A program made the translations under genes and the position numbers. DNA of 6,648 bases from Prevotellamassilia sp. (lineage in GTDB: Bacteria > Bacteroidota > Bacteroidia > Bacteroidales > Bacteroidaceae). Below, one piece after another: positions 1 to 5,762 of the stretch. The notes beneath the pieces are model-generated. The model made no database searches and had not been told where the DNA came from. It was given only the letters and a program-made list of their open reading frames with translations. The stretch lies in contig JAHAWW010000181.1 in NCBI GenBank assembly GCA_018383375.1, positions 1-6,648 on the forward strand, read 5' to 3'. The stretch's first letter is position 1, and each line of letters starts with the position of its first letter.

Positions 1-799
1 TTGAGGCACCATATTTGAAAGCATTCTCGATGAAAGTCAAGAAAATCATGGGCGGAAGCTCCACCGCCGGATTGTCCACGGCAAAATCCCGTTCCACCTG
101 CGTATGGCTGTCGAGCCGGATGAGTTCGAGGTCAATGTAGTTGTTGATATAGTCAATCTCTTCGCCCACCGAAACCCTGTCGCGCTCGGCCGTGATATAA
201 GTGTATTGAAGCAGTTCGGTGAACTTCACAAAAGCGTCTTCGGCTTTTTGCGAGGTGCCAATCACAAGGCTGTAGAGCGAGTTTAGCGTGTTGAAGAGAA
301 AGTGTGGATTGATTTGTGCCTTCAGTAACGACAGCTCAGCTTTGTTGCGCTGGTTTTCGAGAATGCTTTGTTGCAACTTACGGCTGTAAAGCTCTTTGAT
401 GAATGCCACTGTGAGAGAATAGCCAATGACCACCGAGAACATAAACCACAGGCTGATGGCCATATTGTAGTTGCGCACCCGCGTTTGGTATTCGCTCATG
501 GAGGGGATGACGAAGTTCACCTCTGGCAGCGGGAAACACGTGAGCAGGTAGGTGAGCACCCCCAGCGTGACGGCAATCACTGTCAAGCGCCGATAACTCC
601 GTGAGAGAATAAGGCTGGGCAGACGCAGGGCTTTGGTGGCAAAATAGCAGCCATAAAGATAGACCACGGCCAAAGCCGTAAAAGCCGGCGAAAAGTTCCA
701 CCAATAGTGCGGCGGACCCCAAACCACCAGCAACGGCATAAAAATGAGACCGAAAAACAGGTCGAAAATCAGATTGGTCTTGATGTCGAGCGATTTCAT
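1..799 (-). CDS. LytS-type sensor histidine kinase, 3' end cut by window edge
   Basis: Reading the minus strand from the ATG at 799 gives 266 uninterrupted codons to the window edge. The first 135 or so residues are hydrophobic and form about four membrane segments (roughly 10-28, 38-56, 72-90, 112-134). A short helix follows (about 138-160), then the histidine kinase motif around AQINPHFLFNTLNSLY, with His166 as likely phosphoacceptor. Near the edge, FIENAFKYG (Asn259) is the N box of the ATP-binding domain; the remaining ATPase motifs lie outside. This order (multi-pass sensor, PF06580-like His_kinase, HATPase) is typical of LytS/YehU kinases, which normally phosphorylate a LytTR response regulator, often the next gene. 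That gene would lie off the left edge. The ligand cannot be told. The start is the first Met before the membrane part; a Bacteroidetes promoter lies about 130 bases upstream. Frames on both strands over this segment are shadows. Confidence 0.95.
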   Translation of the reverse strand, partial: MKSLDIKTNLIFDLFFGLIFMPLLVVWGPPHYWWNFSPAFTALAVVYLYGCYFATKALRLPSLILSRSYRRLTVIAVTLGVLTYLLTCFPLPEVNFVIPSMSEYQTRVRNYNMAISLWFMFSVVIGYSLTVAFIKELYSRKLQQSILENQRNKAELSLLKAQINPHFLFNTLNSLYSLVIGTSQKAEDAFVKFTELLQYTYITAERDRVSVGEEIDYINNYIDLELIRLDSHTQVERDFAVDNPAVELPPMIFLTFIENAFKYGAS

Positions 800-803
800 G
801 GTT

Positions 804-930
804 GTAAAGATATTGAAAGGTGAGCGCAATAAGCTTGCTTAGATTGCCGAGCCGCATCCTATCTTATGTAAAGATAGTGAAAGGTGAGCACAAAAAACTT
901 GCTTAATTGTCCAACCGCATTTTATCTGTT
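804..930 (-). repeat. imperfect tandem duplication, about 64 bp per unit
   Basis: Two head-to-tail copies, 804-867 and 868-930, both start GTAAAGATA, continue TGAAAGGTGAGC and CTTGCTTA, and end around CCGCAT. They differ at scattered bases and by one single-base indel. They fill the leader between the kinase promoter and its ATG. Read on the minus strand, each unit ends in TATCTTTAC, close to the -7 element TAnnTTTG. The real promoter just upstream (TAACTTTGCA) is followed by a similar GATAAAATGCGG stretch, so part of a third copy may be present. Confidence 0.85.
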
Positions 931-931
931 G

Positions 932-964
932 CAAAGTTAATCCTTGTTCGTACAAGCCACCAAA
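932..964 (-). promoter_or_regulatory. Bacteroidetes-type promoter for the histidine kinase
   Basis: On the minus strand, TTTG (964-961) is followed after 21 bases by TAACTTTG (939-932). This fits the sigma-ABfr consensus TTTG-N19-21-TAnnTTTG. Transcription would start near 925 and leave a leader of roughly 125 bases that contains the tandem duplication. Confidence 0.7.
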
Positions 965-976
965 TCGAGCGGCCTA

Positions 977-1009
977 CATTCATTGACACAATTATGCATT
1001 CTGTTGACA
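977..1009. repeat. direct repeat between divergent promoters, possible operator
   Basis: CATTCATTGACA (977-988) is repeated as CATTCTGTTGACA (997-1009). The TTGACA cores are 21 bp apart, about two helical turns, so a bound dimer would sit on one face. The repeat lies between the -33 boxes of the kinase and lipoprotein promoters. The spacing is like that of LytTR regulator sites (paired direct repeats about 21 bp apart), but the bases fit that consensus only partly. A regulatory role is inferred. Confidence 0.4.
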
Positions 1010-1014
1010 ATCGT

Positions 1015-1046
1015 TTTGATGGGGAATAAACTAACCGCTATTTTTG
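1015..1046 (+). promoter_or_regulatory. Bacteroidetes-type promoter for the lipoprotein gene
   Basis: TTTG (1015-1018), a 20-base spacer, then TATTTTTG (1039-1046) matches the consensus TTTG-N19-21-TAnnTTTG. The start ATG follows 26 bases after the -7 box, so the leader is short, roughly 20 bases, AC-rich and without a Shine-Dalgarno sequence. The promoter supports the start at 1073: the in-frame ATG at 944 lies upstream of it and would not be transcribed from it. Confidence 0.75.
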
Positions 1047-1072
1047 CATTGTCAAACCCAAACAACACAATT

Positions 1073-1936
1073 ATGAAAACAAGACATCTCATCATCTCTG
1101 CAGCTACATTATGTATGCTTGTGGCTTGCGGGGGCAACAACGAACAGACTCAGCAAACACTCGAGGAAGTATCTAAGCAAGAACTTGCCCAAGCGCTCGC
1201 CGAGCGCGACAGCCTCTTGGCTCTCGTGGGCGATGTGGCTATCGGGCTTGAACAAATCAAACAGCTCGAAAACATCATGACCGTCGCCGTCGCACATCCG
1301 GAAACGGCCGGCAAGCAACGGGCACAAATCATGGCCGACATCGCCAGCCTGAAAGAAAGCGTGCAGCAACGCAAAAAACAACTCGAAGCTCTCGAAACCA
1401 AACTGGGCAAATCGACCATCAACAACAAGACCCTGCAACAGACAGTCAAGGCCCTACGCGAACAGATAGACACACAAATGGAAGAAATTGAGTCGCTCAA
1501 ACAGCAGTTGGACGAGGCCAATAAAAACATCGCCGGACTTAAAACCGAGGTCGACTCGCTCGGCACAACCGTCGAGACCGTCACCGGAGAGCGCAACGCC
1601 GCACGCGAAGCTTCTGTCAAACTCGAAAATGCCCTCAACACTTGCTATTATGTCGTGGCCACCAAAAGCGAACTCAAACAGGCCGGCATCATCGAGACTG
1701 GCTTCTTGCGCAAAACCAAACTGATGAAGGCCGATTTCGACCGCGGACAATTTGTCATCAGCGACAAGCGTATGCTCAACACACTGCCGCTCAAGGCCGC
1801 CAAAGTCAAAATCCTCACCAATCATCCCGAGGGCTCGTATGAACTGCTCGACGAAGGCGGACAAAAGACCATCAAAATCACCAACGCCCAGCAATTCTGG
1901 AGCCTGTCCAATTATCTCGTGGTGCAGAAAAACTAA
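1073..1936 (+). CDS. coiled-coil lipoprotein, Cbp1-like adhesin family
   Basis: 287 residues. A lipoprotein signal peptide ends in the lipobox LVAC, so Cys19 would be lipidated; Gly-Gly-Asn-Asn follows, without an Asp retention signal. Residues about 28-55 and 85-188 are rich in Glu, Gln, Lys and Leu with heptad-like spacing (for example EIESLKQQLDEANKNIAGLK) and should form long coiled coils. A compact C-terminal part begins at CYYVVATKSELKQAGIIETG and ends FWSLSNYLVVQ. Stalk plus C-terminal domain resembles Bacteroides lipoproteins labelled Cbp1-family collagen-binding adhesin. That match is from memory, and collagen binding is not shown by the sequence. The protein is probably anchored in the outer membrane with the coiled coil projecting. 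The Met at 1073 is chosen over the one at 944 because it starts the signal peptide and follows a good promoter. The gene is transcribed alone and ends at a strong terminator. Confidence 0.9.
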   Translation: MKTRHLIISAATLCMLVACGGNNEQTQQTLEEVSKQELAQALAERDSLLALVGDVAIGLEQIKQLENIMTVAVAHPETAGKQRAQIMADIASLKESVQQRKKQLEALETKLGKSTINNKTLQQTVKALREQIDTQMEEIESLKQQLDEANKNIAGLKTEVDSLGTTVETVTGERNAAREASVKLENALNTCYYVVATKSELKQAGIIETGFLRKTKLMKADFDRGQFVISDKRMLNTLPLKAAKVKILTNHPEGSYELLDEGGQKTIKITNAQQFWSLSNYLVVQKN

Positions 1937-1972
1937 AAACTAAAACACAAAACAACTAAACTCGACTATGCC

Positions 1973-2029
1973 GGGTCGGGGTGGGGGTGCCGTAAAGGTT
2001 CGTGGCCCCTGCCCCGACTTCGTTTTTTT
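1973..2029 (+). terminator. rho-independent terminator of the lipoprotein gene
   Basis: GTCGGGGTGGGGG (1975-1987) pairs with CCCCTGCCCCGAC (2006-2018) over 13 pairs, two of them G-T wobbles, around an 18-base loop. Seven T residues follow at 2023-2029. It starts 37 bases after the stop codon. Confidence 0.85.
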
Positions 2030-2288
2030 GGGCGCAAAAGGCCGACTCCTATACCCCCAAAATGTTGCCTTTTTCCCAATCACACAATCACACGCCATCT
2101 AACGCGCTGATTGTCTTTGTTTTGTGGTGATTAAACGCTTCAGTCACGCCAATCACACATTCTCCCAGGTCTTCGATGCCAATTGCTTTGAAAAATGTAC
2201 CAACGTTGAATACGTGTTGAGTCAAACGAGGGCAGGATGGGGGGAGTGTGAGCAAGGCTCAGCCAATGTTCAAAAACGGCCTTTTCAC
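2030..2288. other. spacer between convergent genes, no gene seen
   Basis: This spacer separates the lipoprotein terminator from the 3' end of the minus-strand HsdR-N gene. It holds AATCACAC three times (near 2079, 2087 and 2154), a 6-bp stem CAATCA/TGATTG (2085-2090 with 2108-2113), and a tight hairpin TGAGC-AAG-GCTCA (2249-2261). None has a T-tract on the minus side, so no clear terminator for the minus gene is visible. Confidence 0.6.
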
Positions 2289-2750
2289 TCACTCGGTCGT
2301 GAGGTCGGCAAAGTCTGGAATGTCTTGCAAAAACTGCGTGCGTCCGGCGGCATAGTCCATGCGGCAGGCATAGTGGGTCAGGCCGTTAGAGACAAAAAGA
2401 TAGCGTGCACGCAGAGCGTAATTGTAGGAGGCTATTTGGCGAAAAACGGCCTCGGTGATGGCCACAGTCGGCGCCTTATATTCCACGATGACCAATGGCT
2501 GCGCCGTACCGCGGCTGTAGACCACCGTGTCGCAGCGGCGGGTCACACCGCCCAGCGTCACGCCCACCTCGTTCATCATCAAAGCCGACGGGAAATGCTT
2601 GTGGTGGAGCAAAAACGACACAAAATGCTGCCGCACCCACTCCTCGGGAGTGAGCGCCACAAACTTGGAGCGCAAAACGTCAAACACCATCAGACGCTCG
2701 CCTTCGCGTGTCGTTTTTATATCTGCTGCGGGCAGGTTTAATGAAATCAT
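2289..2750 (-). CDS. stand-alone HsdR N-terminal-like PD-(D/E)XK protein
   Basis: 153 residues. The sequence fits the Bacteroidetes family usually annotated as type I restriction enzyme R protein N-terminal domain (HSDR_N, PF13588-like). It begins MISLNLPAADIK and carries TPEEWVRQHFVSFL. The nuclease-fold residues are visible: Asp74 in RRCDTVVY, Glu90 and Lys92 in IVEYKAP, and Gln105/Tyr109 of a QxxxY motif in RQIASYN, all as in HsdR and RecB-like nucleases. There is no helicase or ATPase part, and no hsdM or hsdS is nearby, so this is not a type I restriction system. The family often lies next to holA in Bacteroidetes, which suggests a chromosomal role, possibly in DNA repair or replication; its function is unknown to me. 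The frame stays open upstream to 2987 inside the AMP nucleosidase gene, but family similarity begins at the Met at 2750. Divergent from the amn-holA pair. Confidence 0.92.
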   Translation of the reverse strand: MISLNLPAADIKTTREGERLMVFDVLRSKFVALTPEEWVRQHFVSFLLHHKHFPSALMMNEVGVTLGGVTRRCDTVVYSRGTAQPLVIVEYKAPTVAITEAVFRQIASYNYALRARYLFVSNGLTHYACRMDYAAGRTQFLQDIPDFADLTTE

Positions 2751-2755
2751 TTCCT

Positions 2756-2763
2756 TATTTTTG
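2756..2763 (+). promoter_or_regulatory. possible -7 box for amn-holA
   Basis: TATTTTTG matches TAnnTTTG and lies about 124 bases before the amn ATG, right against the start of the divergent gene. No TTTG is found 19-21 bases upstream, so the assignment is tentative. The nearer stretch before the ATG offers no better plus-strand match. Confidence 0.35.
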
Positions 2764-2868
2764 CAAAACTTAGGCTGCAGCCCCGATAAGGTTCTGCGGC
2801 AAACAAGCAAAACGTCGAGGCCATCCAATAGACCACGTTCACGTTGTCGGCCACCGGCTGTTTCGCTG

Positions 2869-2902
2869 CAAAAATACATTTTTTCTATGGTTAAGAAACA
2901 AG
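2869..2902 (-). promoter_or_regulatory. possible promoter for the HsdR-N-like gene
   Basis: On the minus strand, CTTG (2902-2899), 22 bases, then TATTTTTG (2876-2869) comes close to the Bacteroidetes consensus. The -33 box would lie inside the first codons of amn. It would give the minus gene a leader of about 110 bases that overlaps the amn leader. Confidence 0.4.
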
Positions 2903-3663
2903 ACATCGTGGGCAATTGGCTCGTCAGATATACCAAAACGCCCCTCGAAAAGTTCGGTTCACACATCCTGCTCACCAACTTCAACAACTACGTCGACATC
3001 TTTTGCGACCTGATGGGCATCAATAAGCCGGACTTTTCAGCCAATATGCGCGTGGCTACGGCCGGCGACATCACCATTATCAACTTCGGCATAGGCAGTC
3101 CCAATGCCGCACTCATCATGGACCTCTTGAGCACCGTCAGCCCCAAGGCTTGTCTGTTTCTTGGCAAATGCGGAGGCATCTCCGAAAAGACCCATCTGGG
3201 CGACTACATCCTGCCGCTGGCCGGCATACGCGGCGAGGGAACGTCAAACGACTATCTCCCACCAGAGGTGCCCTCACTCCCGGCCTTTATGCTGCAACGT
3301 GCCGTGTCTACTGCCCTGCGCGACAACAGCCACGATTATTGGACCGGGACGGTCTACACCACCAACCGCCGCGTGTGGGAACACGACGAACGCTTCAAAA
3401 ACTATCTCCGCGAGACACGCGCCATGGCGGTCGACATGGAGACGGCCACACTCTTCACCTGCGGCTTTTGCAACCACATCCCCACTGGCGCACTGCTGCT
3501 CGTCTCTGACAATCCGATGGTGCCGGAAGGCATCAAAACCGAAGCGAGCGACAACAAAGTGACCGCTCAATATGCCGCCACACACGTGCGCATTGGCATC
3601 GAAGCCCTCAAACTCATCATCGGCGAGCGCAAAACCGTGCGCCACCTCAAATACGAATGGTAA
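2887..3663 (+). CDS. amn: AMP nucleosidase (short Bacteroidetes form)
   Basis: 258 residues. The product would hydrolyse AMP to adenine and ribose 5-phosphate in the cytoplasm, in purine salvage and AMP control. It is one phosphorylase-type fold (PNP_UDP family). Visible motifs are TAGDITIINFGIGSPNAALI (about 58-77) with the Gly-rich phosphate-site region, LFLGKCGGI (90-98), MAVDMETATLF with Met184-Glu185 that contact the ribose, and LLVSDNP with the likely catalytic Asp208. E. coli Amn is much longer (about 480 residues) because of an extra N-terminal domain. This short form fits the AMN-like subfamily known from Bacteroidetes and Chlamydiae. The Met at 2887 is preferred: the frame runs open to 2527, but that part overlaps the opposite gene and lacks family character. 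holA follows after 55 bases with no terminator between. Another nucleoside phosphorylase activity cannot be excluded. Confidence 0.92.
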   Translation: MVKKQDIVGNWLVRYTKTPLEKFGSHILLTNFNNYVDIFCDLMGINKPDFSANMRVATAGDITIINFGIGSPNAALIMDLLSTVSPKACLFLGKCGGISEKTHLGDYILPLAGIRGEGTSNDYLPPEVPSLPAFMLQRAVSTALRDNSHDYWTGTVYTTNRRVWEHDERFKNYLRETRAMAVDMETATLFTCGFCNHIPTGALLLVSDNPMVPEGIKTEASDNKVTAQYAATHVRIGIEALKLIIGERKTVRHLKYEW

Positions 3664-3718
3664 AAGCCGCTATCTGCCTTGCCCACACAGCCACCAGCCG
3701 CTCAAAAAACTTCCCCAA

Positions 3719-4771
3719 ATGGCCAAAACTTCTTATAGTGCTTCAAACCGAAAAATCGAACCCTCATACGCCGAAATCGCCCGAGGCATCACACCCGAAA
3801 CTCTCAAACCGGTGTATATGCTCATGGGCGAAGAACCGTTTTTCATCGACCGCCTGGCCGACCACATAGTCAAGACGGCCCTGCGCCCCGACGAATATGA
3901 TTTTTGCCTGATGACCTACTACGGCGCCGAAACCGACATCGACACCGTCATCACGGCGGCAAGGGCCTATCCCTTTGGCGGCAACCGACAGGTCGTGATG
4001 GTCAAAGACGCTGCCAAACTCTCGGAGTGGGAAAAACTGGAAGCCTATTTCAAAAAACCACAACCGGCCACCGTCCTTGTATTTTGCTACACTGGCGCCA
4101 AGTTTGACCGACGACTCAAAGCCGCCTCCATCATCGAGCGCAACGGACTGATGTTTGAGTCGAAGAAAATGAACGACAAACAACTGCCGGCCTTCATTCG
4201 CGACTATGTCAAAACCGAGCGGCAAACAGCCATCGACCCCGCTGCCGTACAAATGCTGGCCGACCACGTCGGAGCCGACCTCCACAGACTGGTGGGCGAA
4301 ATCGATAAACTTATGGTGGCGCTCGCCGACAAAGGCACCCACACCATCACCACCGACCTCGTGGCCGCCCAAGTGGGCATCAGCAAAGACTATAATGTTT
4401 TCGAACTCTGCGACGCGCTGGGCAAAAAAGACGTGCTCAAGGCGATGCAAATTGCGAACTATTTTGACAAAAATCCCAAAGAAGGTGCGTTGCAAAGAGT
4501 CCTGCCTATGTTGTTTCGCTACTTCTCAAATGTCATGGTGGCTTTTTATTCACCCGACAAATCAGAAAAAGGATTGGCCGACTGGCTTTCGCTCACGCCC
4601 TGGCAAGTGCGCAACAATGTGCTGCCTCCCATGCAACACTACACGGGCGTGAAGGTGATGAACATCATCAGTTTCATACGCCGCACTGACGCACGCTCCA
4701 AAGGCATCGACAATCCCTCAACACCTCCGGGTGAACTTATGCGCGAACTCCTATATTATGTATTGCATTAA
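3719..4771 (+). CDS. holA: DNA polymerase III delta subunit
   Basis: 350 residues, the usual length for delta. Delta is the clamp-loader subunit that opens the beta sliding clamp at the replication fork. The N-terminal part has the family signature KPVYMLMGEEPFFIDRLADHI (about 30-50). The AAA+-like fold follows, with NRQVVMVKDAAKL (89-101) and TVLVFCYTGAKFDRRLKA (118-135). As expected for delta, there is no good Walker A motif, since it does not bind ATP. The middle region LADHVGADLHRLVGEIDKL (180-198) and NVFELCDALGKKDVLKAM (226-243) is characteristic of delta, as is the C-terminal helical collar. The in-frame ATG at 3572 lies inside amn; the Met at 3719 begins the family-like sequence. Probably co-transcribed with amn. 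Two terminator-like sites follow at 4801-4857. Confidence 0.95.
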   Translation: MAKTSYSASNRKIEPSYAEIARGITPETLKPVYMLMGEEPFFIDRLADHIVKTALRPDEYDFCLMTYYGAETDIDTVITAARAYPFGGNRQVVMVKDAAKLSEWEKLEAYFKKPQPATVLVFCYTGAKFDRRLKAASIIERNGLMFESKKMNDKQLPAFIRDYVKTERQTAIDPAAVQMLADHVGADLHRLVGEIDKLMVALADKGTHTITTDLVAAQVGISKDYNVFELCDALGKKDVLKAMQIANYFDKNPKEGALQRVLPMLFRYFSNVMVAFYSPDKSEKGLADWLSLTPWQVRNNVLPPMQHYTGVKVMNIISFIRRTDARSKGIDNPSTPPGELMRELLYYVLH

Positions 4772-4781
4772 ACCCATAGGA

Positions 4782-4807
4782 AGGTGCGTTAGGACCGCCG
4801 TTTTTTT
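4782..4807 (+). terminator. first terminator-like site after holA
   Basis: GGTG (4783-4786) can pair weakly with CGCC (4796-4799), one pair being a wobble, just before a run of seven T at 4801-4807. The stem is poor; the T-tract and its position 30 bases after the holA stop are the main support. Confidence 0.35.
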
Positions 4808-4857
4808 GCCGCGTAGGGCCGGTGAAAGTGAGGGGAGAATAACAGCGGCGTTTTTTT
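4808..4857 (+). terminator. second terminator-like site after holA
   Basis: GCCGC (4808-4812) pairs with GCGGC (4845-4849), and a second run of seven T follows at 4851-4857. The loop is long (32 bases). The two T7 runs have the same immediate context (a CCG or GCG, seven T, then G) and lie 50 bp apart, so they may be a duplicated unit. Confidence 0.45.
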
Positions 4858-5064
4858 GACTGTGCCAGAGATTGCGCGTAGCGCAGGCGGCATTATCGGA
4901 TTTGTTGAGAGCAGATCGCTTAGGTATCTGTAATCCGGAAATACGCCTTCTAATGATAACAGGTTTGTTGCGGACATTTTATCAGATGAATAGATTTCTT
5001 TTGTCCTTATAGAGCGACTACATCCCACAAATCCACCCAGGGTGCCAATGCCGCATAGCGACGA

Positions 5065-5113
5065 CGGCCCCCCAGACTGCGAGTCTCCCGGCCTTTCTCT
5101 CCGAGATGGGCCG
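5065..5113. repeat. three-stem inverted-repeat element
   Basis: CGGCCC (5065-5070) pairs with GGGCCG (5108-5113) and encloses two small perfect hairpins: AGACT-GCG-AGTCT (5074-5086) and TCTC-TCC-GAGA (5096-5106). All stems are compact and could form on either strand as a three-way junction. Its function is unknown. Confidence 0.5.
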
Positions 5114-5308
5114 CCAAAAAATCCACCATATTCATCAGCCCATTCAAGCTCTTTGCCTTTCTGTCTCTGTTGCACGATTAGTCGGTATGAAAAGATAAAT
5201 TTCAGCCTGTTTTTTCCTGCACAACTCTTCAATTGTGTGTTTTTGGGGCTGTTTTTGCCTCGTTTTTCCACACTTTTACTCCATTTCATGGCCTTTCAGT
5301 CACTTTTT

Positions 5309-5340
5309 AGCCAAAAATGTGGTGCACGGAATTTTTGGCT
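5309..5340. repeat. perfect 10-bp inverted repeat
   Basis: AGCCAAAAAT (5309-5318) and ATTTTTGGCT (5331-5340) pair perfectly around a 12-base loop that contains the palindrome GTGCAC. A T-run lies before, not after, the plus-strand stem, and an A-run follows on the minus strand, so it is not a normal terminator in either direction. Confidence 0.6.
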
Positions 5341-5537
5341 TAATGATTTGTTAGATAGCTATTTACGGCAAAATAAACGTTTTGTGGCTCGCGTGGTTCT
5401 CTGCGCTCGTTCTGGTGGACGACGAGAGGCGAAACATGCCCAAAACACACCGCCGGGAAGCACCGCGGAAACGTCTTTAAGATTTTCCAACATTTCCAAA
5501 ACGAAATTAGTGTTTTGAAATCAACACCTTATCTAGT

Positions 5538-5558
5538 ATCTTGTTTATAAACCAAGAT
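5538..5558. repeat. 21-bp dyad symmetry
   Basis: ATCTTG (5538-5543) mirrors CAAGAT (5553-5558), and the centre GTTTATAAAC is itself a palindrome; one base is unpaired. This looks like a protein-binding site or a small hairpin. No adjacent gene is identified. Confidence 0.45.
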
Positions 5559-5733
5559 TAAAGAATAACCCAAAGCCATTGCTTTAGCTTTCAAAACAAC
5601 AAAAAATCAAAACGAATACCTAAACGTTTTTGTTTGTATATGGATAAATATTCACAGCGTTTATTTGGGGTGTAACGTGCAATATAATAGCGATATAGCT
5701 CAAATAGGCGGAGCAATTTATGGGTTTAGGTCT

Positions 5734-5762
5734 GCAAAAACCGGTAAAGAGCCGGGTTTTGC
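5734..5762. terminator. bidirectional terminator-like hairpin
   Basis: GCAAAAACCGG (5734-5744) pairs with CCGGGTTTTGC (5752-5762) with one A-G mismatch around a 7-base loop. The A-rich left arm and T-rich right arm give the A-tract, GC stem, T-tract layout of a terminator that can work both ways. No gene that it would serve is evident on either side. Confidence 0.5.

Larger units (their letters stand above)
4772..5520. other. long non-coding stretch rich in hairpins
   Basis: No gene can be supported here. A minus frame (5289-4789, 166 codons) and a plus frame (5042-5518, 158 codons) are both open and overlap. Neither shows a domain, a credible signal or a good start context, and the minus frame runs through the holA terminator sites. 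Structures seen: TGCGC-GTA-GCGCA hairpin (4873-4885), a three-stem element at 5065-5113, and a 10-bp perfect hairpin at 5309-5340. The minus translation seems familiar from short hypothetical Prevotella proteins, which would fit a dispersed repeat, but this is memory only. Confidence 0.5.

Noticed and set aside
378..857. 159-codon minus-strand frame over the kinase
   Set aside because: It is out of frame with the kinase, whose motifs (NPHFLFN, ENAFKYG) read cleanly from 799 to the left edge.
804..930. CRISPR array
   Set aside because: There are only two adjacent 64-bp units with no unique spacers between short repeats.
944..1072. N-terminal extension of the lipoprotein from the ATG at 944
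   Set aside because: It would place 43 residues before a classic lipoprotein signal peptide and lies across and upstream of the promoter.
2124..2741. 205-codon plus-strand frame
   Set aside because: It is the opposite strand of the HsdR-N-like gene, which has clear family motifs.
2289..2750. A type I restriction system
   Set aside because: Only the N-terminal nuclease-like domain is present; no helicase part, hsdM or hsdS is seen.
2751..2987. Upstream extension of the HsdR-N-like protein
   Set aside because: The added residues overlap the amn gene on the other strand, and family similarity begins at MISLNLPAA.
3572..3718. Longer holA start inside amn
   Set aside because: The extension overlaps amn in another frame, is low-complexity, and lacks delta-like sequence.
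3764..4495. 243-codon minus-strand frame
   Set aside because: It is a shadow of holA; its composition reflects the GC-rich third positions of the real gene.
5641..5710. Replication origin with DnaA boxes in the AT-rich stretch
   Set aside because: I found no clear TTATCCACA boxes; AT-richness alone is not enough.
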